From positions 1,922,001 through 1,986,000 of the forward strand of contig NZ_CP042912.1 in the NCBI RefSeq assembly GCF_008087665.1: DNA of 64,000 bases, given 5' to 3'. Origin of the DNA: Mariniblastus fucicola. Its GTDB lineage: Bacteria > Planctomycetota > Planctomycetia > Pirellulales > Pirellulaceae. Both the position numbers and the translations under genes were made by a program. Below, piece after piece: positions 44,720 to 53,613 of this stretch; positions within the stretch are counted from its first letter, which is position 1; every line of letters begins with the position of its first letter. Below the pieces are notes generated by a model that made no database searches, was not told the origin of the DNA, and saw only the letters and a program-made list of their open reading frames with translations.

Positions 44720-45163
44720 ATGCAGAAGAAGTATATCGTCCGATTGTCAGAAGCCGAACGTCAAGCGGCAGAGGAAATAGTCAAACGTCTCAAGGGCACG
44801 AGTCAGAAAGTTCGCCGGGCCCAAATCCTTCTCCAGTCGGATGCTGATGGTCCGAACTGGACTGACGTTCAGATCGCCGAGGCGTATCGTTGTCGCCGGC
44901 AAACAGTTGAGAATGTTCGTCAGCGATTCGTCGAACGAGGTTTTGAAGAGTGTCTCAATCGCAAGAGACGTGATACACCACCGACTCCGAAGCTTCTCGA
45001 TGGAAAGCAAGAAGCCACAATCGTTGCGATGCGTCTGGGCTCACCACCCAAAGGCTACGCCAACTGGTCGTTGCGACTGCTTGCGCGTAAGGTGGTGGAA
45101 CTCGGCGTGGCTGAATCGATCAGCCATGAAACGGCTCGCAAGACGATTAAAAAAACGGCATGA
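44720..45163 (+). CDS. IS630-family transposase, first frame (DNA-binding)
   Basis: A 147-residue protein with the IS630 helix-turn-helix (SQKVRRAQILLQSDADG, VQIAEAYRCRRQTVENVRQRF). It ends with AESISHETARKTIKK. A run of seven A (45149-45155) lies just before its stop. A -1 shift there would continue as KKNG...IEYWVIPPEAD, matching the family consensus and joining the catalytic part. A Shine-Dalgarno (AAGGAGG) precedes the ATG. Confidence 0.9.
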   Translation: MQKKYIVRLSEAERQAAEEIVKRLKGTSQKVRRAQILLQSDADGPNWTDVQIAEAYRCRRQTVENVRQRFVERGFEECLNRKRRDTPPTPKLLDGKQEATIVAMRLGSPPKGYANWSLRLLARKVVELGVAESISHETARKTIKKTA

Positions 45164-45858
45164 CCAACAAACGAAAGATCGAATACTGGGTGATTCCCCC
45201 GGAAGCCGATGCTGAGTTTGTGGCCAACATGGAGGAAGTGCTCGAGACCTATGAAAAACCGTATGATCCCGGGCATCCGGTGGTCTGCATGGATGAGCAG
45301 CCCGTTCAGCTGATCAAGGAAACGCGTCAGCCAGTTGCCGCAACTCGAAACCACCCCAAGCGAGTTGACTACGAATATGAGCGTGCCGGGACGGCCAGCA
45401 TCTTTATGTTTAATGAACCCCTTGGTGGATGGCGACAAGCAACCGCCCGCGGCCAACGTACCAAAACGGACTGGGCCCAAGAGGTCGCGACCCTGCTGGA
45501 CACACGCTACGCAGACTGCGATCAAATTACATTGGTTTGCGACAATCTCAACACCCACACCAAGGGTGCGTTCTACGAAGTCTATCCACCTGAAGAGGCC
45601 CGTGCTTACGTTCGGAGAATCAACTTCGTCTACACCCCCAAGCATGGAAGTTGGTTAAATGTCGCAGAAAATGAACTCAGTTCATTGACGCGTCAGTGCT
45701 TGAAGAACAGACGGATACCAAGCTTGAAAATCCTCAAAACCGAAATCAAAGCGTGGTACAAAGATGTCAACGAGACACAGCGGGGAGTCGATTGGCAAAT
45801 GAAAATCGACGATGCACGATGCAAACTAAAAAGCGTCTATCCCAAAATTAAGCTTTGA
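45160..45858 (+). CDS. IS630-family transposase, second frame (DDE catalytic part)
   Basis: A 232-residue protein whose ATG overlaps the stop of the first frame (ATGA). It has the three catalytic acidic residues in VVCMDEQPVQ (D), TLVCDNLNTH (D) and NVAENELSSLTRQ (E). It is probably made as a fusion with the upstream frame by -1 frameshifting on the A7 run, as in many IS630 relatives. A translational restart is the alternative. Confidence 0.92.
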   Translation: MTNKRKIEYWVIPPEADAEFVANMEEVLETYEKPYDPGHPVVCMDEQPVQLIKETRQPVAATRNHPKRVDYEYERAGTASIFMFNEPLGGWRQATARGQRTKTDWAQEVATLLDTRYADCDQITLVCDNLNTHTKGAFYEVYPPEEARAYVRRINFVYTPKHGSWLNVAENELSSLTRQCLKNRRIPSLKILKTEIKAWYKDVNETQRGVDWQMKIDDARCKLKSVYPKIKL

Positions 45859-45866
45859 CGGACCAC

Positions 45867-45951
45867 TAGGCACTGTTTGACAAGTCGATTTTCATGTCGT
45901 CAACGCGGCCAAACATGAGCGCCTTGCCGCTCACATTTGCCAAACAGTGCC
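45867..45951. mobile_element. Second, shortened copy of the TA-flanked miniature element
   Basis: An 83-bp element (45869-45951) after the shared TA at 45867-45868. It has the same termini as the copy at 26824-26954 (GGCACTGTTTGACAA and TTGCCAAACAGTGCC) and the same outer sequence (GTCAACGCGGCCAAACAT). Most of the inner palindrome is gone: only one arm (AGCGCCTTGCCGCTCACATT) remains. The right flank is TG, not TA. Removing the IS630 would leave the dehydrogenase ending in TAG directly at this element. Confidence 0.8.
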
Positions 45952-46222
45952 TGGCGTTCGATGCCAACGTCGGACGCTTGCTGGTTAGATGCCGTGCGAA
46001 CCCTCGTGGCAAGCTCGAAAGCTACGCTCGTGATCGAGCGTAGTGTCTTGGGTGCGTTGAGTCGCACCAGAGTTCCTCAAGTTGTGCCGAAAACGCTTCG
46101 GGCGGCTCTTGTTCGCTAGAAACGTTTCAAAGCTTGTGGCCAAGGCGTCTCGCCCCAGTTCAACATCGCATTGCTGGGGCGAGACGCCCCAGCCACACCT
46201 TTTCAGACGATTGAATCCTGCT
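45952..46222. repeat. Intergenic region with two palindromes
   Basis: No gene is supported. A small palindrome CTACGCTCG/CGAGCGTAG lies at 46022-46043. A longer hairpin has arms 46136-46158 and 46174-46196 (GTCTCGCCCCAG core, 20 of 23 positions matching). The longer one lies just past the 3' end of the DegT gene and may act as a transcript terminator or stabiliser. Confidence 0.6.
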
Positions 46223-47428
46223 TTAAGCAGCACGGCGAATGACCGGCTCGCGTTCGAGCAAGATGCTAAGCAGCGATTTCACCACATAGCCCTGCTCAGC
46301 CAAATTGAGCTCAGGGAAAATCGGCAAACTCAACACGCAAGCCGCGGCCTTTTCCGTTTCTGGAAGGTCGCCGGTTTGATAGCCAAGCTTCTCAAAGCAC
46401 TCCTGCTGATGGAGCGGAACCGGATAGTAGATCTCCGAACCAATGTTTTTGTCAGCAAGTTGTTGTCGGACTTCGTCGCGTGTCAAACTGCCTTCGATTC
46501 GCACCGTGTACTGGTTCCAGACATGCCCGCTGCGATCGTCGCAAACCGGAGTAGAAACCGCATGGCTCAACCCCGATTCGGCGAATAGTCGATCGTAGTT
46601 CGCGGCGTTCTGCTGACGTCCCCGGGAAATGGAATCCAGGTGCCTGATTTTCACTCCCAACATGGCGGCCTGAATCGAATCCAGCCGACTGTTGATGCCG
46701 ACTTCAGAGTGATAGTAGCGTGGTCGCATGCCGTGGTTGGCCAGCAATCGAACGCGATCTGCCAGCTCCGCGTCGTTTGTCGAAAGCATGCCTCCATCGC
46801 CGAATCCGCCAAGGTTTTTGGTTGGGTAAAAGCTGAAGCAACCGATGTCTCCGATCGCACCGCAAGGCTGATCGTTCCAGGTCGCGCCGATCGACTGGGC
46901 ACAGTCTTCGATCACGCGAAGGTTGTGACGCGAAGCGATTTCCATGATCGCATCCATGTCGGCACATTGTCCGAACAGGTGAACCGGAATAATGGCTTTT
47001 GTTTTGTCGGTCACCAACGATTCAACGTGAGCCGGATCGATATTGAATGTTCCCGGTTCGATGTCTGCGAAAACCGGAACGCCGCCAAGTCGGTCGATGG
47101 CACTGGCGGTTGCAAAGAAAGTGAACGACGGGCAAATGACTTCATCGCCAGGTTCGATCCCGATTGCCATCAGTGCGAGCAGCAGAGCATCACTTCCCGA
47201 TGCACACCCCATTCCGAATTGGGCATCGCAGATCTCGGCAACGGATTGCTCGAGTTGTTGGCAGTGCGGTCCGCCGATGAAACGGCCGGTCTCCAGGATG
47301 CCGGCGAAAGCGTCCATGAATTCCTGCTTGAGAGGATCATTTCCGCGTCCGACATCCAATAGTGGAACAGAAGTGATCTGGTTTGATTTGACGTGATCTT
47401 CAAATTTAATTGACGTGGGGATACCCAT
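46223..47428 (-). CDS. DegT/DnrJ/EryC1/StrS-family PLP-dependent sugar aminotransferase
   Basis: 401 residues from the ATG at 47428, which has AAGGAGG upstream; the longer frame to 47500 lacks family sequence. The PLP lysine lies in FYPTKNLGGFGDGGML. Other family motifs are GCASGSDALLLAL, CPSFTFFATA, EDCAQSIGA and the RLDSIQAAML segment. These enzymes transaminate keto-sugars to amino-sugars for surface polysaccharides or antibiotics. No sugar-nucleotide partner gene is adjacent, although a polysaccharide locus starts near 60.8 kb. Confidence 0.95.
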   Translation of the reverse strand: MGIPTSIKFEDHVKSNQITSVPLLDVGRGNDPLKQEFMDAFAGILETGRFIGGPHCQQLEQSVAEICDAQFGMGCASGSDALLLALMAIGIEPGDEVICPSFTFFATASAIDRLGGVPVFADIEPGTFNIDPAHVESLVTDKTKAIIPVHLFGQCADMDAIMEIASRHNLRVIEDCAQSIGATWNDQPCGAIGDIGCFSFYPTKNLGGFGDGGMLSTNDAELADRVRLLANHGMRPRYYHSEVGINSRLDSIQAAMLGVKIRHLDSISRGRQQNAANYDRLFAESGLSHAVSTPVCDDRSGHVWNQYTVRIEGSLTRDEVRQQLADKNIGSEIYYPVPLHQQECFEKLGYQTGDLPETEKAAACVLSLPIFPELNLAEQGYVVKSLLSILLEREPVIRRAA

Positions 47429-47696
47429 TTCCACCTTGCCTCCTTGCAATGGTTGGTCAGTTGAAGGGAGAAAAATAGGGGGCTGGCGCAATGGCGTCAA
47501 TATCGATGACCACTCGGTTCGCGTCAGAATCAGTTTGTCACGCTAGCGTCGTGGAAGGTTGTTGCTGCCGTTCGCAAGTCAAGGTGTTTTTCGCTCCCAC
47601 AGCCTCCAAATGGATTCCAGCCAAACCCGGAAAATTGAGTTATCATTGAGTTCCCAGTTCATCCGTAGATCCAGTTTATCAGTAGATGGTTTTCAC

Positions 47697-48935
47697 ATGA
47701 CTCGTTTCACGACATTCGTTTCCTGTTTTTGTCTTGTCGCCAGCTTTGGCATTGGAACAGTCAAAGCGCAACAGTGGACCTTCTATCGCGGCCCCAACGG
47801 AGACGGAACAGCGACTGCGGAATCCGGGATCGAAGGAAAGCTGAAAGTGCACTGGAAAGTCCCAACTGAGATGGGTTTCAGTTCGTTTTCGATTTCCGAT
47901 GGCAAAGCGTTAACCATCGTGGCGCGCAGCGGAAAAGAAGTCTGCATCGCGCTCGACAGCGACAACGGCAAAGAGCTTTGGGCCACCGAGCTCGGATCCA
48001 ACGCCTACGACGGCGGCGGCGGAGCTGGAGCAATGAACAACAAGGGCGGCGACGGTCCTCGATCCACGCCAACGATCGATGGCGGTTTGGTTTACGTCTA
48101 CGACGCACAGATGAAGCTGTACTGTTTGGACCTGGCGACCGGGAATCTGAAATGGAGTCAGGACATTCTCAAGGACTACGGCGGTCGCAACATCCGATGG
48201 CAAAACGCGACTTCACCAGTCGTCGACGAAGCACGCGTGTTTGTGGTCGGTGGCGGCAAAGGCCAATCGATGATCGCGTTTGACAAAAAGTCCGGTGACG
48301 TCGTTTGGAAAACCGGCGACGAAAAAATGACTCACGCTACGCCCTTGCTGACATCGATCGGCGGCCAGAAGCAAATTCTGTTCTTCATGCAGAGCGGCAT
48401 CCTGGCATTGTCACAGGATAGTGGAAAAGAGTTCTGGCGAACCAAGTTTCCTTTCAGCGTTTCCACAGCGGCCTCGCCAGTTGTATTCGGCGATCACGTT
48501 TATGGATCGGCTGGGTATGGCGTGGGAGCAAAGCTGTTCAAAGTCAGCAATGGCAAGGCGAAAATGGTCTGGGAGAAACCCAACCGGTTGATGAACCACT
48601 GGAGCACGCCGGTATTTCACGACGGGCACCTTTACGGAATGTTCAGCTTCAAGAAGTACGGACGTGGACCGTTGCAATGCGTTGATCCGATGACCGGCGA
48701 AGTCAAATGGACCGAGCCCGGTTTTGGGCCAGGCAATTGCATCGTGGCCAACGGGAAAGTCATCGCGCTGTCGGATTCGGGTGAGATTGTGATCGCCAAG
48801 GCCAGCCCGGAAAAGTATTCCGAGATTTCGCGTGACAAAGTGCTCGACGGAAAATGCTGGTCGATGCCGGCGTTGAGCGACGGAAAAATTTACGTTCGCA
48901 GCACGACCGAAGGTGCCTGCGTCAGCTTCGAATAG
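47697..48935 (+). CDS. Secreted PQQ-type beta-propeller protein (BamB-like)
   Basis: 412 residues from the ATG at 47697, which begins a clear signal peptide (about 1-24, ending VKA-Q). The rest is a propeller with PQQ-like blades: WTFYRGPNGDGTA, ALDSDNGKELWATELG, YCLDLATGNLKWS and AFDKKSGDVVWKTG. Planctomycetes encode many such outer-surface propellers. No catalytic residues for alcohol oxidation are evident. A longer in-frame start at 47559 is unlikely. Confidence 0.9.
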   Translation: MTRFTTFVSCFCLVASFGIGTVKAQQWTFYRGPNGDGTATAESGIEGKLKVHWKVPTEMGFSSFSISDGKALTIVARSGKEVCIALDSDNGKELWATELGSNAYDGGGGAGAMNNKGGDGPRSTPTIDGGLVYVYDAQMKLYCLDLATGNLKWSQDILKDYGGRNIRWQNATSPVVDEARVFVVGGGKGQSMIAFDKKSGDVVWKTGDEKMTHATPLLTSIGGQKQILFFMQSGILALSQDSGKEFWRTKFPFSVSTAASPVVFGDHVYGSAGYGVGAKLFKVSNGKAKMVWEKPNRLMNHWSTPVFHDGHLYGMFSFKKYGRGPLQCVDPMTGEVKWTEPGFGPGNCIVANGKVIALSDSGEIVIAKASPEKYSEISRDKVLDGKCWSMPALSDGKIYVRSTTEGACVSFE

Positions 48936-48965
48936 TACTCAAAACTGACGATAAACGACGCGCGA

Positions 48966-50087
48966 TTACTTTTCTTCGGCTGATTTGTCGTTCGCTTTTT
49001 TGTCTTTCGCCGGTTCGTCATCCGCCGACTCCTCCTCAGGCGGCTTCCCGTCTTCTGGCGGGGCGGCGAGAGTCGGCGTGTCTTTGCCGTCGATTCGGTC
49101 GCGAACGATTTCCGTGATCGAGTTTTTAATGCGAGCCAGTCGGAAGAACTCATGTTGAGACATGAGGATCTTTCGATCGGCGTCCGGGCTGATTAGCCAC
49201 CCCGAAGGCGTCGAACGAACGCCGTAGGCTTCGATCGTATCGTGCTCCCATCCATTGGTGAATCCGTAGCTGCCTTCGGTGAACTTCTTTTTCAGCAACC
49301 ACTTGATGGCTTTGGTTTTGTCCTCATCGATGACAACTGAAACCAACTTGAGTTTGTGGGACTTGCCGATCGCCTTGTACATGTCCTGCACCTGCTGTTG
49401 ATAGCCGGGAGTCATGTCAGTCGAGTTCATGAAATTCAAAAAGATGTAGTGATCCTTGTAGGCGTCCAAATCGAAGTGCAGCTTTTCGTTCTTCGATGTC
49501 ACCAGGTCCAGCGGCGGAGCAGGCTGTCCAGTTTGGAACAGCGGCGTGATGGTTACAGGAATCGGTTGGAGTTTAATTTGGTCGACGTCGTCAAGCACTT
49601 TGATGCGTGCGAAAACTTCAAACCCATACTTGATACCTTTGATTTCTTTGTCGATTCGTCCTTGAAGTCCGTAATCCCCAGGCGGCACGTCGTATACGAC
49701 AAAGTCTCCTTCGTCGTTGTATTTGACTTCGAAAGACGGAGCGTCGTTGAGTAGTTTCTCGCGATCCTTGAGAAACTTCTTTCCTCGCTCACTCTGATAG
49801 AACTGCGTCAGCCATTCACGTCGCTCTTCTTCTTTCATCTTCTCCCAGTTTGATGGGAAAGGAGGCTCCTTAGGGATGACGATTTTTCGAAGCGAGGTCT
49901 TGATCTCGTCGTAGCTGACCCGAAACGCCTTACGCGAATCATTCTCGATGACGCCCTGAACGGTCGCGTACCGATTGTCTTTCTTTTTCACTTGAGCATC
50001 GGCGGGACAGGCCACGCCAAACTGAAACAGAGCAAAAACTGCGGCCAGCACAAAACTGGAAACAGAAAGAATTGGGAGTGTGCGCAT
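48966..50087 (-). CDS. Secreted thioredoxin-fold protein without the catalytic cysteines
   Basis: A 373-residue protein with a signal peptide (about 1-32). The middle region may be a carboxypeptidase-regulatory-like beta domain (VVYDVPPGDYGLQGRIDKE). A redoxin/TlpA-like domain (about 185-330) follows: FQTGQPAPPLDL, YIFLNFMNSTDMTPGY, SVVIDED, GVRSTPSGWLI. Where active redoxins carry CxxC after the FLNFW-like strand, it has NSTDMT, so thiol chemistry is not expected. The tail (about 335-373) is acidic and Lys-rich, low complexity. Confidence 0.75.
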   Translation of the reverse strand: MRTLPILSVSSFVLAAVFALFQFGVACPADAQVKKKDNRYATVQGVIENDSRKAFRVSYDEIKTSLRKIVIPKEPPFPSNWEKMKEEERREWLTQFYQSERGKKFLKDREKLLNDAPSFEVKYNDEGDFVVYDVPPGDYGLQGRIDKEIKGIKYGFEVFARIKVLDDVDQIKLQPIPVTITPLFQTGQPAPPLDLVTSKNEKLHFDLDAYKDHYIFLNFMNSTDMTPGYQQQVQDMYKAIGKSHKLKLVSVVIDEDKTKAIKWLLKKKFTEGSYGFTNGWEHDTIEAYGVRSTPSGWLISPDADRKILMSQHEFFRLARIKNSITEIVRDRIDGKDTPTLAAPPEDGKPPEEESADDEPAKDKKANDKSAEEK

Positions 50088-50283
50088 GGAATGGTCGTAT
50101 TGAAATCAGGACTGGGGAAAGCGAGAGCGACGCGGATATGGACGTTCCTTCGACAATAACAAAATCGGCGGTTGACCGCGTTGGTTACCAGATCTTAAAC
50201 TCTCGTGTTTGCCTCTTGCAGTCGGAATTTTACGGGTTGTAACGCAAAAATGGGACCGAATTTGTGCGGTTCCTTCAAATTGA

Positions 50284-51609
50284 ATGCTGAAAGGGTGTCG
50301 CGTGTCTGGAACTTGTGTGATTGGCCTCCAGTGGGGCGATGAAGCCAAAGGCAAACTGGTCGATTTGTTGACCGAGGGTAAAGACCTCGTTGTTCGCTAT
50401 CAGGGCGGAGCCAACGCTGGACACACCGTCGTGATCGGCGATGAAGTCTATAAACTGCACCACATTCCCAGTGGCATCATCAACGATGGTGTGCTGAATC
50501 TGATTTCGCCAGGTGTGGTCATCAACCCGCCGACGATCCTTCAAGAGATTGAAATGCTGGCCGGTCGTGGCATCGACGTCGCCAGTCGAATGAAGATCAG
50601 CGAAAGAGCTCACGTCGTGATGCCGTGGCATGTCCTCGAAGATCAAATGTGGAATCGTCTGGTCACAGGTGAAGACAATATTGGTTCAACGCTTCGCGGA
50701 ATTGGTCCGTGCTATGCCGACAAGATCGGTCGCTCGTTTGCGATTCGAATCGGCGACATGATCCGGGATGACTTTGCCGATCGCGTTCGAAAGATCGTTG
50801 CGGTGAAAACCAAAGTTCTTTCGGCGGCAGGATCTGAAGAGGTCGCTTCACTCGACGCCGAAAAAATCATTGCTGAGTACAGCGACTACGCGGCGCGACT
50901 CAAACCGATGGTCACCGACACCAATCGGATTGTGCTCGACGCGGTCGACGCTGACAAAGCCGTACTGTTCGAAGGTGCTCAAGGATCATTGTTGGACATC
51001 GATCACGGGACGTTTCCGTTTGTAACCAGCAGCAACGCATCGGGCACAGGAATCTCGTCAGGTTCAGGGGCTCCAGGAGGATTCTTCAAGCGAATCATTG
51101 GCGTTTGCAAATGCTACGCGACACGCGTCGGTGGCGGTCCCTTTCCGACCGAGCAGGAAAACGAAACTGGCGAGCACATTCGTCAAATGGGAAAAGAGTT
51201 CGGCACGACGACCGGTCGCCCACGTCGCTGCGGATGGTTTGATGCCGTCGCCGTTCGGTTTACGACGCGTCTGGGGGGAGTGACCGCGATTGCGTTGACG
51301 ATGCTGGACGTTTTGAGCGAGCTCGAAGAAATCAAAATTTGCACCGGCTATGAACTCGATGGCGAAACGATCGACTGGTTCCCGTCGCACGCCGACGATT
51401 TGAAAAAGCTGGTTCCGGTCTACGAAACCATCGAAGGTTGGCAGCAAGACGTTACCGGTGCTCGTACTGTTGAAGACTTGCCCGAGAAAGCTATTGCTTT
51501 CTGCTTGCGATTGCAGGAATTGATTGGCCGTCCGATCGAGTTTATCTCGGTCGGTCCTGATCGCGCTCAAACGATCGAAGTCAAGAACCTTGAACTTGCC
51601 AAGGTTTGA
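50284..51609 (+). CDS. purA: Adenylosuccinate synthetase
   Basis: A 441-residue enzyme of purine synthesis that joins IMP and aspartate using GTP. Signature motifs are all present: QWGDEAKGK at the GTP loop, the catalytic GGANAGHT, GIGPCYADK, FEGAQGSLLDIDHGTFP and TTGRPRRCGWFD. Length is normal for the family. The start could also be the GTG at 50302, which has AAGGG upstream and sits just before SGTCVIG. Confidence 0.97.
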   Translation: MLKGCRVSGTCVIGLQWGDEAKGKLVDLLTEGKDLVVRYQGGANAGHTVVIGDEVYKLHHIPSGIINDGVLNLISPGVVINPPTILQEIEMLAGRGIDVASRMKISERAHVVMPWHVLEDQMWNRLVTGEDNIGSTLRGIGPCYADKIGRSFAIRIGDMIRDDFADRVRKIVAVKTKVLSAAGSEEVASLDAEKIIAEYSDYAARLKPMVTDTNRIVLDAVDADKAVLFEGAQGSLLDIDHGTFPFVTSSNASGTGISSGSGAPGGFFKRIIGVCKCYATRVGGGPFPTEQENETGEHIRQMGKEFGTTTGRPRRCGWFDAVAVRFTTRLGGVTAIALTMLDVLSELEEIKICTGYELDGETIDWFPSHADDLKKLVPVYETIEGWQQDVTGARTVEDLPEKAIAFCLRLQELIGRPIEFISVGPDRAQTIEVKNLELAKV

Positions 51610-51645
51610 TCTCGAATCGTTTGAGTTGTTCACTGGCCAAAGGAA

Positions 51646-52587
51646 TTAGCCCACTCGTCGCCGAGTCGTCATGACTGCGGCCAACGCCAGGCCCAGGAGT
51701 ACTGCCGACGTTGGTTCTGGCACGGCCATGATATCGTATGTCGTTCCGGAAGAACCCGTCACCACGCCGCTGAGCAACGTTCCGTTTTCGTCGCGAACGT
51801 CGATGCCTACCAGTTCGAGCGTGCGATCAAATGCAGCCGTTCCGGAGACAGTTTGACCGTCGCCGAGGTGCTCTGTGTTCGGCTGAAACGACGTGAACAT
51901 TGTCAGTCTGAAATCTTGCGGCGCTCCTCCGTGTACGTATGTCGACGAATAGATCGGTAGGTCGAAGTCACCCTGGTCAGTGATGAACCACGTTTGCGCT
52001 TCCTCATCGCCATGCTTCATGTAGATATAGGTAAACGCCTCTTCGCCAGTATTGCTGCCGTGAAGATTGAAGATGTAGGTCGACTGATATGCGACGGCCG
52101 TTCCGCCCCATTGAAGCGTCTCGTCAAAACCGGCGTAACCGTAGACATCGAAATGGTTCGGTACGCCATCGGGATTGCGGAGCACCTCATCCGCCTCCGG
52201 GTCGTATTCGTACAGGGACAGGTTGCCCTGTGGGTTGTAGAACGTGTTGTGCAGCGTTCCGGACGCATACGTCTGAATGCGTCCGTAGTCAGCAAACGCA
52301 GCCGCGCTGCCATCGAGCGTCATCGTTTGCATAATGTTGTCGCGGTCATAGCCATCCCACGAACCACCCACATCGGTAACGGAAGTGAAGCCGCCATCGG
52401 AATTTGAGTCGACTTCCAGATAGTCGCTGTAAAGCTGATAGTCCCCGTTGATGTCTTCAAACGTGTTGCCGACAGCGACAGCTGAGGTGGAAAACCTCGA
52501 CTGGGCCAGCGTTGATCCGGTAGAAACGCATATGCAGAGTAAAAAAGCAGCTGCAATGGCGGCGGTGGCGATCGTTTTCGAGTACAT
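51646..52587 (-). CDS. PEP-CTERM sorting-domain secreted protein
   Basis: A 313-residue protein with a signal peptide (about 1-29) and a C-terminal PEP-CTERM tag: VPEPTSAVLLGL, a hydrophobic helix, then a basic RRR tail. The tag directs processing by an exosortase and export to the surface or matrix. The body is beta-rich with Asp/Gly/Tyr-rich stretches and has no recognised enzyme domain. The exosortase gene is not in this window. Confidence 0.85.
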   Translation of the reverse strand: MYSKTIATAAIAAAFLLCICVSTGSTLAQSRFSTSAVAVGNTFEDINGDYQLYSDYLEVDSNSDGGFTSVTDVGGSWDGYDRDNIMQTMTLDGSAAAFADYGRIQTYASGTLHNTFYNPQGNLSLYEYDPEADEVLRNPDGVPNHFDVYGYAGFDETLQWGGTAVAYQSTYIFNLHGSNTGEEAFTYIYMKHGDEEAQTWFITDQGDFDLPIYSSTYVHGGAPQDFRLTMFTSFQPNTEHLGDGQTVSGTAAFDRTLELVGIDVRDENGTLLSGVVTGSSGTTYDIMAVPEPTSAVLLGLALAAVMTTRRRVG

Positions 52588-52772
52588 CTGCTATCCCTGT
52601 CGGAAATTGGTTGGGCCGATTGGCCGGACACAAGCGGCCGTTATGATGAATACCCTTGCGATGCCGTAAATCTTGCACCAAATCTCCTAATTTTTCTTTC
52701 TTCAGCAAACTGATGTCCAACCGATTGGCTGATCACGTTGCGTTAAGACTGTGTAAGTCGCGTTCGCGCACG

Positions 52773-52802
52773 AAAAAACCCGAGCCAAAAATGACTCGGG
52801 TT
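52773..52802 (-). terminator. Rho-independent terminator of the BON-domain gene
   Basis: Read on the minus strand, an 8-bp stem AACCCGAG/CTCGGGTT is followed by six T (52773-52778 complement). It lies about 44 bp beyond the stop of the BON gene (52846). Confidence 0.8.
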
Positions 52803-52845
52803 CTTTAATTTTCAGTTCTCGTCAGCTAGTGACGTGAAAGCCAGT

Positions 52846-53613
52846 TTAGTGGCGTGACTTGTCTGCGAAGTCAAGCTGCCAGAAACCGTCGTCCCATTCA
52901 AGGCTAACCTTGCGCCATCCCAGTGGGACTTGCGGGTAAGGGTAGAATGGGCCGATGTAAGGCCATGCTGAAGCAGAGTACTGCTTCGGGTAGCTTACCG
53001 CACCGAAGTTTGGATGAGCCGCGTAACCAGGCCAGGCGTAGCCAGGAAGGTTTGGAGCTCCTGAAGGAACGCCCATTCCAGCTTGACCGGCAGGCATTGG
53101 CTCGCCGCCCATGGCCATTCCACCCATCGCCATGCCGCCATCGCCACAAGTTGCGAACGGAAGTGGTTCACTTGAAACCATTCCACCCATGCCTGAATCT
53201 ACGATGACTTCCTGACGAGCAGGAGGAGCCGCGTAGCTGGCAGGGCCGACGTAAGTTGGCTGGGTCGGTGCAGCTTGTGGCTGCTGTGGCTGCTGGTAGG
53301 CAACCGGTTTGACAGTAGACTTCGAAGCTGCAACTTCGATGTCGTCCACAACCTGAACCACGCCGAGGTGGCCGGCCTGTTGTGCTGTTTGAAGAATCAG
53401 CATTTCCTGCTGAGCATTCGAAACGGTGCCTTTGAACCAAACGGTTCCCTGTTCGACTTGCATGTCAACATTAAAGCCGCGAAGGCGACCCTGCTGCTGC
53501 TCGGTTTGAAGCCGAGTTTGAATGAAGTCCGCAATTTGCGTGTCGTCAGCTTTGACAACGCCTGGCACCAGCGTTGTTGCCGCGACAGCAAGTCCTAAAA
53601 GTAAACGTCGCAT
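52846..53613 (-). CDS. Secreted BON-domain protein with Gly/Met/Pro-rich tail
   Basis: 255 residues from the ATG at 53613, which has a strong AGGAGGAA Shine-Dalgarno; the in-frame extension to 53781 is not needed. A signal peptide (about 1-23) is followed by a BON domain (about 25-95: DDTQIADFIQTRLQ, VEQGTVWFKGTVSN, VQVVDDIEV). The rest is Gln/Pro-rich, then Gly/Met-rich (GGMAMGGMAMGG) and Tyr/Pro-rich. BON domains bind phospholipids or membranes. It is probably a cell-envelope protein. Confidence 0.85.
   Translation of the reverse strand: MRRLLLGLAVAATTLVPGVVKADDTQIADFIQTRLQTEQQQGRLRGFNVDMQVEQGTVWFKGTVSNAQQEMLILQTAQQAGHLGVVQVVDDIEVAASKSTVKPVAYQQPQQPQAAPTQPTYVGPASYAAPPARQEVIVDSGMGGMVSSEPLPFATCGDGGMAMGGMAMGGEPMPAGQAGMGVPSGAPNLPGYAWPGYAAHPNFGAVSYPKQYSASAWPYIGPFYPYPQVPLGWRKVSLEWDDGFWQLDFADKSRH

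Larger units (their letters stand above)
44641..45866 (+). mobile_element. IS630-family insertion sequence
   Basis: A 1226-bp element flanked by TA (44639-44640 and 45867-45868), the IS630 target. Inverted termini: the left GTGTTCTGTCA and the complement of the right end GTGGTCCGTCA match at 9 of 11 bases, with a second shared TTGGGAT nearby. Two overlapping transposase frames fill it. It sits precisely between the dehydrogenase stop codon and a miniature element, whose TA it used. Confidence 0.92.
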
